In this document: piece after piece, positions 17,402 through 25,299 of the stretch
How positions within the stretch are numbered: the first letter of the stretch is position 1
Layout of the letters: each line of letters begins with the position of its first letter
Source of the DNA: JAAZHN01 sp964605575
Lineage (GTDB): Bacteria; Bacillota_I; Bacilli_A; RF39; UBA660
Assembly (NCBI GenBank): GCA_964605575.1
Contig: CAZSDG010000005.1
Span: 1 to 30,202 of the forward strand
Reading direction: 5' to 3'
DNA length: 30,202 nt
Position numbers and translations under genes: made by a program
The notes under the pieces: generated by a model
Told to the model about the DNA's origin: nothing
Seen by the model: the letters and a program-made list of their open reading frames with translations, nothing else
Databases searched by the model: none

Positions 17402-19093
17402 ATGAAGAAGAAGTATATAATTTCCATTATTGTTTCTTTATTATTTATCCTGGCGCTAATTCTTTTTTTTGTTATTTTTTCTCCAAAGAAAAACATTGAA
17501 GTTAAATTTTTTCAAAATAGTACTGGTTATTATGCTGAGATAAATTACAATGGAACCAAAGCTAATAAATATAAATTATTTGTTAAAAGCCAATCTAAAT
17601 TAATTGTTTTTGAAGAGGAAACAAATAAGGAAATAATAAAACTAGATATTTTATCTCCAAATAATGGAAATATTTATCAAATTATTGTAATTGGTTATGA
17701 TTTAGAAAATAAACCCATTTATCAGTCGAATGAGATTGATTTTTTGTGGGATACAGCAACCTTTGATCGAACAGGTGATTATGTAATTAGTAAAACAAAA
17801 AATCATATATTGAAAATTAATGGTCAAATCGCTAAGGGAACAAAAGTGGTCTATAAAAAAGGCAAACAAGAAATCGCAACTTCAACAATAGTAAATAATC
17901 AAACAACTTATCCTGATGTAATATTTAATTATGATAAACAAAAACTAACGGCTTATATAATGGAAGATGAAGCAATCATAGATAAGAAAAACTTATATAT
18001 AAATATCAATAAAATATCGCCAGTTAAAATTGTAAATCCTTTAGCTAATAAAGAATATGTAGTTGATAATTACTATATTAGATTTACTGGTGGGGAAAAT
18101 GCTAATAAATATGAACTAGTTGTTAAAGAGGGAGACATAGATATTTACAAGACAGTAATTAATGATTCTAAACAATTTTTTGTTGATGCAAAATTATTTA
18201 AACCAAATAAAGCTTATATATTTATTGTTAAAGCCCAATTTGATGATTATTATGATTTAGAACAAAAAAATGAATTGGGAATTATTACTAGAAATACAAA
18301 TTATGTTTGGCCAGTTCATACCAATCGACATTTTTATGTTGATTATGGAGAAAAAATTGAACTGGGTAATGTCTTGAAAAATGTTAGGGTTATTTATACA
18401 ACCGATGGAACTACACCATCAAATACTAATGGAACACTATATACTGCACCTATACCAATTATTTCCAATATGGAAATAAAAGCTATTGCTATTAATAACA
18501 AAGGCGTAAAAAGTGTTGTTTCGACATTTAACTACAAAATAGGTAAAAAACAAATATCAATTTATCTTAGTCCTTCAAGTCAACCAGGTAACTTAGGTCA
18601 TAAAAAAACCACTTATACAAATGAACGAGCAATTATGAATAGATTAACAGACCTTTTAGAACCGATGCTTCATGAAAAAGGTTTTATTACTTATCGAAAT
18701 AATCCAGTAAAAGAAGATATAATGAAATTTATTCATGAAAGTAGAAGATATAAAGTAGATTTGCATATGCCGATTCATAGTAATGGTAGTCGTAATCATA
18801 ACGTTTCAGGAATTAAAGTTTACATTGATAATGAAAATATTCCATCATATTCCCTTGCGCATATGGTTCAACAAGGGTTGGTTAGTATTTACTATAACAA
18901 ATTAAATCCAAATAGCTTTGTTACTTATTCAAGGGGTAGTTTAGGTGAAGCTAGGCCTGTTAATATTCCATTTGGCATCTTCTTAGAAATTGGCTATCAC
19001 GATGATTATTATGATGCAATGTGGTTAATGAGTAGTTTAGAAGATATTGCCAAAAGTTTAACTAAATCTTTAGCAGATTATTTTGGCTATTAA
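17402..19093 (+). CDS. N-acetylmuramoyl-L-alanine amidase-like wall hydrolase, membrane-anchored
   Basis: A 563-residue protein. The ATG at 17402 is chosen for GGAGG at 17391-17395; an in-frame TTG at 17372 is not supported. It begins with a signal anchor, then about 280 residues of repeated Ig/Fn3-like strands (for example the near-identical KANKYKLFVK and NANKYELVVK). A chitobiase/Fn3-associated domain with YTTDGTTPS follows (about residues 310-380). The C-terminal 180 residues are an Amidase_3 domain with LHMPIHSNG (zinc histidine H459) and FLEIGYHD (catalytic glutamate). The first zinc ligand is unusual: the DxGHGG motif is replaced by LSPSSQPGN, as in a clostridial subfamily I remember. 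It should cleave the bond between the stem peptide and muramic acid outside the cell. Confidence 0.9.
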   Translation: MKKKYIISIIVSLLFILALILFFVIFSPKKNIEVKFFQNSTGYYAEINYNGTKANKYKLFVKSQSKLIVFEEETNKEIIKLDILSPNNGNIYQIIVIGYDLENKPIYQSNEIDFLWDTATFDRTGDYVISKTKNHILKINGQIAKGTKVVYKKGKQEIATSTIVNNQTTYPDVIFNYDKQKLTAYIMEDEAIIDKKNLYININKISPVKIVNPLANKEYVVDNYYIRFTGGENANKYELVVKEGDIDIYKTVINDSKQFFVDAKLFKPNKAYIFIVKAQFDDYYDLEQKNELGIITRNTNYVWPVHTNRHFYVDYGEKIELGNVLKNVRVIYTTDGTTPSNTNGTLYTAPIPIISNMEIKAIAINNKGVKSVVSTFNYKIGKKQISIYLSPSSQPGNLGHKKTTYTNERAIMNRLTDLLEPMLHEKGFITYRNNPVKEDIMKFIHESRRYKVDLHMPIHSNGSRNHNVSGIKVYIDNENIPSYSLAHMVQQGLVSIYYNKLNPNSFVTYSRGSLGEARPVNIPFGIFLEIGYHDDYYDAMWLMSSLEDIAKSLTKSLADYFGY

Positions 19094-19133
19094 TTAAATA
19101 AGAAAATGTATTTTATTAAGATATAAAATAGGT

Positions 19134-19139
19134 TATAAT
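19134..19139 (+). promoter_or_regulatory. -10 element for the poly-serine protein gene
   Basis: A perfect TATAAT at 19134-19139, 24 bases before the ATG. The best -35 is TTTATT 16 bases upstream, which is weak. Confidence 0.45.
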
Positions 19140-19162
19140 ATAATTAAGAAAGAAGTGAAAGA

Positions 19163-20083
19163 ATGGAATCAAAAACCAAAAAAATCATTACAACTTCTGT
19201 TATTTCAATAGTCATTGTCGCAGCACTAATCGGGGCATATTTTCTAGGAAAAGGCGCAATTAAAGATCCGATAGACAAAAATAGTTCAAGTTCATCAAGT
19301 AGTAGTAGCTCAAGCTCATCAAGCAGCAGTTCGAGTTCATCTAGTAGTTCAAAAAAAGATGAACCATCATCAATCAAAATCCAAGTTAAGCAAGATGGAT
19401 ATTACGATATTAGTAAAAAGTGTGAAAAACCAAGTAAAGGTAAAATATGTATTATTAATATTAAAAATGATGTTGATGAGTATGAAGTAAGGTTATTAGC
19501 AACCGCGAATGATTCAGATCCAAATATGTATGATTATCGTTCATTTGCTGTTAATGGGATTAACATTGTTGAAGATGATTATCAAAGGATAGGTGGGTTT
19601 ACAGCAATAAAAGATCTAATCATTGTTGATAGTTATTGTACGAACTGCGGTGGGTTATCAGCATTATTTCCTGAAACTGTTTTCATCAATGGAGTTGGTG
19701 ATGAGTTATATAAAATAAGTGATTTAAAATTCAAAAACGGCTTTGTATTTGAACAATATGGAATTGAAAAAGACAAAATAATTATTTATACTAGTGCAGT
19801 TGGTTATTTAAGTGATATGGAGCCGAGCTATGATTGTTATTTGAATAACACTAATACAGGTGAAAAAGGTGCAGATGGACAACATGCAGTTAATGGCAAA
19901 AACTACGATAAATATGCTAAAGCTGTTGCCAAAGAAGAATATGTTGTTGAATATTTAGGCAAAGGTTTATTTTCCGAACCAAAGAGAAGAAAAGAATACA
20001 AATTTGGTGACTTATATACTAAAGAATATTGTATTCAAGAATATAAGAGATTTGAAAAAGAAAGCAAAGAGTGGGGTTATTAA
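19163..20083 (+). CDS. Membrane-anchored extracellular protein with 23-serine linker
   Basis: A 306-residue protein with a short cytoplasmic start (MESKTKK), one membrane helix (about 9-31), a run of 23 serines (residues 41-63), and an extracellular domain of about 240 residues. That domain has six or so cysteines in pairs (KCEKPSKGKIC, YCTNCGG), suggesting disulfides. Its predicted strands resemble a beta-propeller or Ig-like fold, but no family is recognised. A GADGQHAVNGKNYDKYAKA stretch is loop-like. Its own promoter (-10 at 19134) makes it a separate unit from the amidase. The flexible serine arm would hold the domain clear of the membrane or wall. Confidence 0.82.
   Translation: MESKTKKIITTSVISIVIVAALIGAYFLGKGAIKDPIDKNSSSSSSSSSSSSSSSSSSSSSSSKKDEPSSIKIQVKQDGYYDISKKCEKPSKGKICIINIKNDVDEYEVRLLATANDSDPNMYDYRSFAVNGINIVEDDYQRIGGFTAIKDLIIVDSYCTNCGGLSALFPETVFINGVGDELYKISDLKFKNGFVFEQYGIEKDKIIIYTSAVGYLSDMEPSYDCYLNNTNTGEKGADGQHAVNGKNYDKYAKAVAKEEYVVEYLGKGLFSEPKRRKEYKFGDLYTKEYCIQEYKRFEKESKEWGY
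19283..19351 (+). repeat. Poly-serine tract (23 codons, mixed codons)
   Basis: Twenty-three consecutive serine codons written with AGT, AGC, TCA, TCG and TCT in no repeating order, so this is a protein-level repeat and not a simple DNA repeat. Confidence 0.95.
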
Positions 20084-20084
20084 T

Positions 20085-20112
20085 TTGACATATTGATTAA
20101 ATATGTTAAACT
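20085..20112 (+). promoter_or_regulatory. Promoter of the T-box/serS unit
   Basis: Perfect TTGACA (20085-20090), a 16-base spacer, and TAAACT (20107-20112) preceded by TGT (extended -10). It begins directly after the preceding stop codon. Confidence 0.65.
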
Positions 20113-20319
20113 TAATGAGAAATCGCTGATGAAGGCTAAGTAATAAATAGTTTTTATTAAGAGACTTAGTGGTTGGTGCAAACTAAGTAAAAATATTTAT
20201 GAAATCTACCTTTGGAGAGAGTTAATAAACTCCGGTGTTAAGCCGTTATCAAAATTAAGTATTATCAAGGATGGTACCGCAAAACTATTTGCTCCTTTTA
20301 GGCAAGTAGTTTTTTTATT
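20113..20319 (+). promoter_or_regulatory. T-box riboswitch (tRNA-Ser specific) with terminator, controlling serS
   Basis: The leader shows the classic T-box order. Stem I begins near GAGAAATCGCTGATGAAGGC; its distal stem ACTTAGT/ACTAAGT encloses GGTTGGTGCAA. The specifier region GAAATCTACC (20201-20210) holds the serine codon TCT at 20205-20207. The T-box bulge AAGGATGGTACCGC lies at 20267-20280. The terminator pairs AACTATTTGC (20283-20292) with GCAAGTAGTT (20302-20311), then a T-run to 20317. Uncharged tRNA-Ser would pair with the specifier and the bulge, favour the antiterminator and switch serS on. The specifier assignment is by position and by the identity of the gene. Confidence 0.93.
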
Positions 20320-20335
20320 AGAGAGGATGAGGTAA

Positions 20336-21613
20336 ATGATTGATATTAAATTAATAAGAGAAAACAGAGAGTTAGTAAAAGAAAACATTAGAAAGAAGTT
20401 TCAAGATAGTAAATTACATTCGGTTGATGAAGTTTATGAGCTTGATATTAAATATCGTGAATATAAAACTAAAGCTGATACTTTAAGAAGTGAAAAAAAT
20501 AAATTGAGTGAATCAATTGGTTTATTAATGCGGGATAAAAAAATTGATGAAGCAAATAAAATTAAAGCTGAAGTTGCTAAAATAAATCAAGAAATATTAG
20601 ATATTGAAAAAGAAGAGTTGGATTTAGAAGCTAAAGTTAAAGAAATAATGATGACTATTCCTAATATTATTTCTGATGATACACCACTAGGTAAAGATGA
20701 TACAGAAAATGTTGAGTTACAAGTTTATGGAGAAAAAACAGTTCCTAAATTTGAAATTCCGTACCATACAGATATTATGGAAAGTTTAAATGGTTTAGAT
20801 CTTGATAGTGCAAGAAGGATAAGTGGTAATGGCTTTTACTTCTTAGTTGGAGATATTGCGAGATTGCACTCAGCAATTCTTACTTATGCTAGAGAGTTTA
20901 TGATTGAAAAGGGTTTTACTTACTGTATTCCGCCATTTATGATTAGAAGTGAAGCAGTAGATGGAGTCATGAGTTTTCAAGAAAAATCTAATATGATGTA
21001 TAAAATTGAAGATGAAGATTTGTATTTAATAGGTACAAGTGAACATTCAATGATTGCTAAGTTTAAAGATCAAATTTTAGAAGAGAAAAATCTTCCTTAT
21101 ATGATGACAAGTTATTCACCGTGCTTTCGTAAAGAAGTAGGAGCACATGGTATCGAAGAACGGGGAGTTTACCGTGTTCATCAATTTGAAAAACAAGAAA
21201 TGATAGTTGTTTGTAAACCAGAGGACAGCGAGAGTTGGTATGAAAAAATGTGGAATTACACAGTTGAGATATTTAGAAGTTTAGATATACCTGTTCGTAC
21301 TTTAGAATGTTGTAGTGGCGATCTTGCCGATCTTAAATATCGAAGTGTTGATGTTGAAGCTTGGAGTCCAAGACAACAAAAATTTTTTGAAGTTGGAAGT
21401 TGTTCAAACCTTACTGATGCTCAAGCCAGAAGATTAGGAATAAGAGTTAATGCTGATAAAGAAAAGTATTTTGCTCATACACTAAATAATACAGTAATCG
21501 CTGCACCTAGAATGTTAATTGCTTTTTTGGAAAATAATCTCAATGAAGATGGAACAATTAATATTCCAGTTACTTTAAGACCATATTTAAATAATCAAGA
21601 AAAATTGGGCTAA
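20336..21613 (+). CDS. serS: Seryl-tRNA synthetase
   Basis: Charges tRNA-Ser with serine in the cytoplasm. The 425-residue protein has the N-terminal tRNA-binding coiled coil (about residues 30-105), then the class II core. Motif 2 is visible as CFRKEVGAHGIEERGVYRVHQFEKQ (starting at residue 263, written in parts: FRKE, ERGVYRVHQFEK), and motif 3 in the C-terminal NNTVIAAPRMLIAFLEN. The usual FRSEAG/TGDLG sequences are replaced by FRKEVGAHG and CSGDLADLK, a variant I associate with some gut Firmicutes and, more loosely, archaeal-type enzymes. It is preceded by a serine T-box, which confirms the specificity. Confidence 0.96.
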   Translation: MIDIKLIRENRELVKENIRKKFQDSKLHSVDEVYELDIKYREYKTKADTLRSEKNKLSESIGLLMRDKKIDEANKIKAEVAKINQEILDIEKEELDLEAKVKEIMMTIPNIISDDTPLGKDDTENVELQVYGEKTVPKFEIPYHTDIMESLNGLDLDSARRISGNGFYFLVGDIARLHSAILTYAREFMIEKGFTYCIPPFMIRSEAVDGVMSFQEKSNMMYKIEDEDLYLIGTSEHSMIAKFKDQILEEKNLPYMMTSYSPCFRKEVGAHGIEERGVYRVHQFEKQEMIVVCKPEDSESWYEKMWNYTVEIFRSLDIPVRTLECCSGDLADLKYRSVDVEAWSPRQQKFFEVGSCSNLTDAQARRLGIRVNADKEKYFAHTLNNTVIAAPRMLIAFLENNLNEDGTINIPVTLRPYLNNQEKLG

Positions 21614-21616
21614 TAA

Positions 21617-21638
21617 AAAACCACCGATTGGTGGTTTT
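21617..21638. terminator. Bidirectional terminator between serS and the minus-strand gene
   Basis: AAAACCACC (21617-21625) pairs with GGTGGTTTT (21630-21638) around GATT. The T-run is longer on the minus-strand exit (six T), with four T on the plus exit. Confidence 0.9.
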
Positions 21639-21645
21639 AATTTGG

Positions 21646-23265
21646 TTACTTATTTAGTAGTCCGCCCCATTCAACAAGTGTAAAGCCTTTTCTTTCAATT
21701 TTATCTAGTTTTTGCGGAATTAAATCAATTGGTGATAATAACCCTTTTGCTTCTAAGAACACTCTTATTACTGTATCTGGTTGTGGATTAACTCTTAATG
21801 GAGCTAACTCATTCATTTGCTCTTTAGTAAACCAAGCAATTTTAATATAAGGAGTTTTTGGTAAATTATTTGTCCAAAATTCCATAAAATCATTTACTTC
21901 TTTTTTATTTAATCCTTGAGCATATAAATCTTTTTCAATAGTACTAAATAAATTTTCTTGAGTTACTACTTTACCAACATTGTATAATTTTGGATATTGA
22001 CCATAACCGAGTCCTTCCCAAAATAATGAATCATATTTTTTACCATTATATGTTAATTCACCATTTGGTTTAGCATAAACATTTTTCCAACCATTTTTTG
22101 GATATAAAGGATCACTAATTGTTACATTAGCTCCAACAGTAACATTTATTTTACTTTCAACTTCTGGATATAAATAGATCACAGGTTTACCGCATTCACC
22201 ACCAGAAGCATATTTTCTATTTAGAAGAATTCGCCAGTTACCAAGTACATCTTTATAAGTAATTGCCGATAAATTATTTTTATATTCATTATAACTAACC
22301 TCTACTGTTTCTTCCTTGACTGGGTCATATGTTGTCCCATTTTCTATGTGTAAAAGTTTTAATATTGAATCATCATTTATTTTATAAATTTTAGAATCAT
22401 TCCTTGTCTTAGCAATTTCTACTCCCTTATTAGTATCAAAATTATTAATATAATAACCAGAACCATGTGGATTTGCTGAGCAATGATTTGGGGAAAAATA
22501 ATTCCAAGTCAATGATGAATTTTTTTCATCTTGCCATTCAATATTTAGTGTTTGATCATCATTTAGTGTTTGATCATTATAAGTGTAATAATGGATAACT
22601 GATTTATCACCATTAATGAAAACATAGCTACCATCAAGGATGTTTTCATTATCAACTAGCGCGACAGTTTCTTTATAAAGTGTTCCATTATTAATATCAG
22701 TTAATTTTTTTGTTGACTTTATTTCTTTATTAGAACTATTATCAAGAATATAATAATCTACAAATTCAAAATTAACATTCTCATAAACAATAGTTTTTGG
22801 GTAACCAATTTCTGGAATTGTAATATTTCCCTCTTTATTAACATTAGCCATTAAACAAATATTATCCAAATCTCTGGCTACTGTTTTTATATTACCAGAT
22901 TTGTTAATAATAAAATAATTATAATAGTGCCCGCTATCATCAAACCATCTGAAATCTGCTCTAATTAATATAGAATCGTCATTTAAAGTTGCAACATTAG
23001 TATATTTTTCAACATTAGAGCAAGTATTATTTTCCTCATTTTCAATAATAAATTGTTTTTCAGGTTTGTATTTTGTGTTATTCCAAACTTTTATTGAATA
23101 GTCCGTTTTATTTATTTGTTTGCTACTTGAACTATGATTTTCACTTTCCTTTTTATTGCCCACTATTGTTAGTAATATTATTACCATTACTACTAATAAT
23201 ATTGCTAAAATTACTATGATAATATTTTTTGTTTTTGCCTTGTTATTTTCAATATTTGTTTCCAT
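21646..23265 (-). CDS. Membrane-anchored extracellular protein with CGKPVIYLYP C-terminal domain
   Basis: A 539-residue protein with a short cytoplasmic tail, one membrane helix (about residues 14-36), a Ser/Asn linker, about 280 residues of probably beta-rich domain, and a C-terminal domain of about 180 residues beginning CGKPVIYLYP. I remember this last motif from uncharacterised extracellular proteins of several bacterial groups, including Patescibacteria; no function is known to me. Its conserved-looking segments include GWKNVYAKPNG, FWEGLGYGQYP and WGGLL. A small in-frame duplication (DQTLN twice) is present. It begins 12 bases after the MEMO-type gene with AAAAAGGAGAG as ribosome site, so both are probably on one message. 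Confidence 0.82.
   Translation of the reverse strand: METNIENNKAKTKNIIIVILAILLVVMVIILLTIVGNKKESENHSSSSKQINKTDYSIKVWNNTKYKPEKQFIIENEENNTCSNVEKYTNVATLNDDSILIRADFRWFDDSGHYYNYFIINKSGNIKTVARDLDNICLMANVNKEGNITIPEIGYPKTIVYENVNFEFVDYYILDNSSNKEIKSTKKLTDINNGTLYKETVALVDNENILDGSYVFINGDKSVIHYYTYNDQTLNDDQTLNIEWQDEKNSSLTWNYFSPNHCSANPHGSGYYINNFDTNKGVEIAKTRNDSKIYKINDDSILKLLHIENGTTYDPVKEETVEVSYNEYKNNLSAITYKDVLGNWRILLNRKYASGGECGKPVIYLYPEVESKINVTVGANVTISDPLYPKNGWKNVYAKPNGELTYNGKKYDSLFWEGLGYGQYPKLYNVGKVVTQENLFSTIEKDLYAQGLNKKEVNDFMEFWTNNLPKTPYIKIAWFTKEQMNELAPLRVNPQPDTVIRVFLEAKGLLSPIDLIPQKLDKIERKGFTLVEWGGLLNK
22543..22578 (+). repeat. 18-bp tandem duplication inside the CGKPVIYLYP protein gene
   Basis: ATTTAGTGTTTGATCATC (22543-22560) is repeated with one mismatch at 22561-22578, adding six residues in frame on the minus strand (DQTLND-type repeat). 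Confidence 0.9.
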
Positions 23266-23277
23266 TTTCTCTCCTTT

Positions 23278-23856
23278 TTATCTATATGAGCCAAATACAT
23301 GCGATGTTGTTTCTAGTGTTGTATCATTTTTTGCGCTTTTTGTTTCTTTATATAGCCTCCATTCCAGATTATTTATTTTAGCATATTCTTGTGTAATAAA
23401 TAAACACTGGGGACAGTCCACTTCAATCGAATTATTTTGATTAAATGAATTTTCTTTAATGGTTTTTTTACCTAATAATTCAATTGTTCTTTTATCTTGT
23501 TTAATCATTTCGGCCAGATTTACAAAGTGAGAAAAATCGACCGAGGCAATAATTAGGCAATTATCAGTGCATATTTCTTTTAGATATTTATTTAGACTAT
23601 TTAATTCGACAAATGGGACCCTGCTACCAATTACTAAGGTGACTATTTCTGCTTTTGGAAAATTATTATTAACATCACTTATTTGTGAATTAATTGAGTG
23701 ATCATTTTTAACTGTTTTTGCACCCTCAATAAATGTGTCATTAAAATACTCTGGTATTTTTAAGAAGTTTTTTAAAGATTTAGTATTGGTTGTCCAATCT
23801 TCTAATGAATAAGTAATTTTACTTTGATTTTTACTAAAATGATCAGGCCCAATCAC
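23278..23856 (-). CDS. MEMO/AmmeMemoRadiSam protein B-like domain, C-terminal part of a split gene
   Basis: Most of a MEMO-fold domain, related to class III dioxygenases. In this ORF, GPDHF holds the second family histidine (H6), ASVDFSHF holds the aspartate and histidine (D107, H110), and VDCPQC offers the conserved cysteine. The first family histidine (PHAGY in most members) is missing here but is found as PHHNV in the last 20 residues of the upstream CapA ORF. The frame is open before the ATG at 23856 and reads KKLNFDTINKVIVIGPDHF, a natural MEMO segment, so the ATG is not a real start; no ribosome site precedes it. The function of MEMO in bacteria is not known. It is best treated as one gene with the next entry. 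Confidence 0.8.
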   Translation of the reverse strand: MIGPDHFSKNQSKITYSLEDWTTNTKSLKNFLKIPEYFNDTFIEGAKTVKNDHSINSQISDVNNNFPKAEIVTLVIGSRVPFVELNSLNKYLKEICTDNCLIIASVDFSHFVNLAEMIKQDKRTIELLGKKTIKENSFNQNNSIEVDCPQCLFITQEYAKINNLEWRLYKETKSAKNDTTLETTSHVFGSYR

Positions 23857-23882
23857 TATTACTTTATTAATAGTATCAAAAT

Positions 23883-25148
23883 TTAATTTTTTTTTAAGAC
23901 TTCCCAGTATTGTTGTTTAACATTATTTACAACATTATGGTGGGGAACTACAATTGCAGCGATGTTATTGTTACTTTGATTTTCATTTAATCCAACTAAA
24001 TTACTGCCTATTTCTTTGACTTTAACATTTTCATCCATTCTAGTTATAACCTTATAAGCATCATCATATATTTTCTTAGAATTTGGTAATAAAGTATTAT
24101 TTATTTCTGTAAAAGGCATTATTTTAAAATTACGGTAATTAGAACTCATCAAAGTATAAATTAGATCTACTTCGGGATCTTTTATTTCGATTTTATTTGT
24201 TTTTAAATCTTTGACTATTTCTAAACCTACTAAGGCTCCAGTAAGTCTTGCAGTTGTTGTTTGGGCTGAAAGAAAGTTTCCTAAAGAATACATAACTAAG
24301 GTGTTATCAATTCTAGTAATAGGTTGTAAAACATGGGGATGATGACCACAAATTATATGAACGCCTAAACCAGCTAATTCCTTAGCAGTTTGAATTTGAT
24401 ATGTACTTGGATTATGTGAATATTCTACTCCCCAGTGAATTGACACAATAATAACATCGACTTTGTCTTTAATTGATTCAATATCTTTTTTTGCTTGATT
24501 ATAGCTATATTCATTTACTCTAATTAAATTATTAATTGGTTTGATATTATTAACTGATGTATAAGAAATCATCGCATATTTAATATCATTTTTTTCCATA
24601 ATCATAATATCATCAGCGTTTTCTTTTTTATTATAGCCATGCCACATTACATCAGTTTCTTCCCAATAGCTAATTGAATTAAGAGTGCCTTTTTCACCTT
24701 TATCAATTGAGTGGTTATTAGCTAAGGCAACAATATTAAAACCAGTATCAAGCATCGCATCACCTACTTCTTTAGGTGAATTAAATCTAGGATAACCAGA
24801 AAAACCATAACTTTCGCCGGCAAATACCGTTTCTTGATTATAGAAGGCTAAGTCATATTTCTCAATAATTGGTTTGACATACTTTAACTGAGGTCTAAAG
24901 TCATATCCATCATCAGTTTTAGCATCTTTATATATTGCTCCATGAATTAATGCGTCTCCAGTTGCCACAAACTTTAAGCTTGCAAATTCGGGTTTGGGAG
25001 CTTCTGAACTACTTGGTAAATCTTTACTTGATGAACCAACATCTGTAGTTTCTTTCTCCTTTTTACTTAAATATAATTCGTTAACTGAATAATAAGCTAA
25101 ACCCACTACAGTTAATATTATTAAAACAGCAGTAATAAATCTTTTCAT
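23883..25148 (-). CDS. CapA/PgsA-family metallophosphoesterase, running into a MEMO domain
   Basis: A 421-residue protein with a signal anchor, a Ser-rich linker, and a CapA (poly-gamma-glutamate capsule) domain from about residue 55. Visible motifs are ATGDALIHG, NQETVFAG, VALANNHSID, VSIHWGVEY and ICGHHPHVLQP, the metal-binding set of the calcineurin-like fold. The ORF ends LKKN-stop at an A9 run (T9 on the plus strand, 23887-23895). One more A, or a -1 ribosomal slip, fuses it to the MEMO frame and gives 623 residues. The last 20 residues (from PHHNV) already belong to the MEMO domain. AGGAGT precedes the ATG. No other capsule (capB, capC) genes are near, so polyglutamate synthesis is doubtful. 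Confidence 0.88.
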   Translation of the reverse strand: MKRFITAVLIILTVVGLAYYSVNELYLSKKEKETTDVGSSSKDLPSSSEAPKPEFASLKFVATGDALIHGAIYKDAKTDDGYDFRPQLKYVKPIIEKYDLAFYNQETVFAGESYGFSGYPRFNSPKEVGDAMLDTGFNIVALANNHSIDKGEKGTLNSISYWEETDVMWHGYNKKENADDIMIMEKNDIKYAMISYTSVNNIKPINNLIRVNEYSYNQAKKDIESIKDKVDVIIVSIHWGVEYSHNPSTYQIQTAKELAGLGVHIICGHHPHVLQPITRIDNTLVMYSLGNFLSAQTTTARLTGALVGLEIVKDLKTNKIEIKDPEVDLIYTLMSSNYRNFKIMPFTEINNTLLPNSKKIYDDAYKVITRMDENVKVKEIGSNLVGLNENQSNNNIAAIVVPHHNVVNNVKQQYWEVLKKN

Positions 25149-25176
25149 AATCTCACTCCTTACTTATCTATTTACT

Positions 25177-25182
25177 ATTATA
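25177..25182 (-). promoter_or_regulatory. -10 element for the CapA-MEMO transcript
   Basis: On the minus strand this reads TATAAT, about 28 bases before the ATG at 25148. No clear -35 is seen. Confidence 0.45.
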
Positions 25183-25266
25183 CCTAATTAGTTTGTTAAA
25201 TGCATTAGTTTTGTTGACATTCTTTAACATAAAAATAATTATTTTAAATTAATTACAATAATAAAA

Positions 25267-25275
25267 TGTTATAAT
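25267..25275 (+). promoter_or_regulatory. Extended -10 promoter of the 197-residue protein gene
   Basis: TGT followed by a perfect TATAAT (25270-25275), 24 bases before the ATG at 25300. The -35 region is poor. Confidence 0.6.
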
Positions 25276-25299
25276 TACTGTAGGAACGGTGTGATTTGA

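Noticed and set aside
19144..19377. Minus-strand ORF rich in Leu, Asp and Glu
   Set aside because: It is the antisense of the poly-serine tract and has no ribosome site.
25214..25241. TTGACA at 25214 as a -35 for the gene at 25300
   Set aside because: No acceptable -10 lies 16-18 bases away; the extended -10 at 25267-25275 is better placed.
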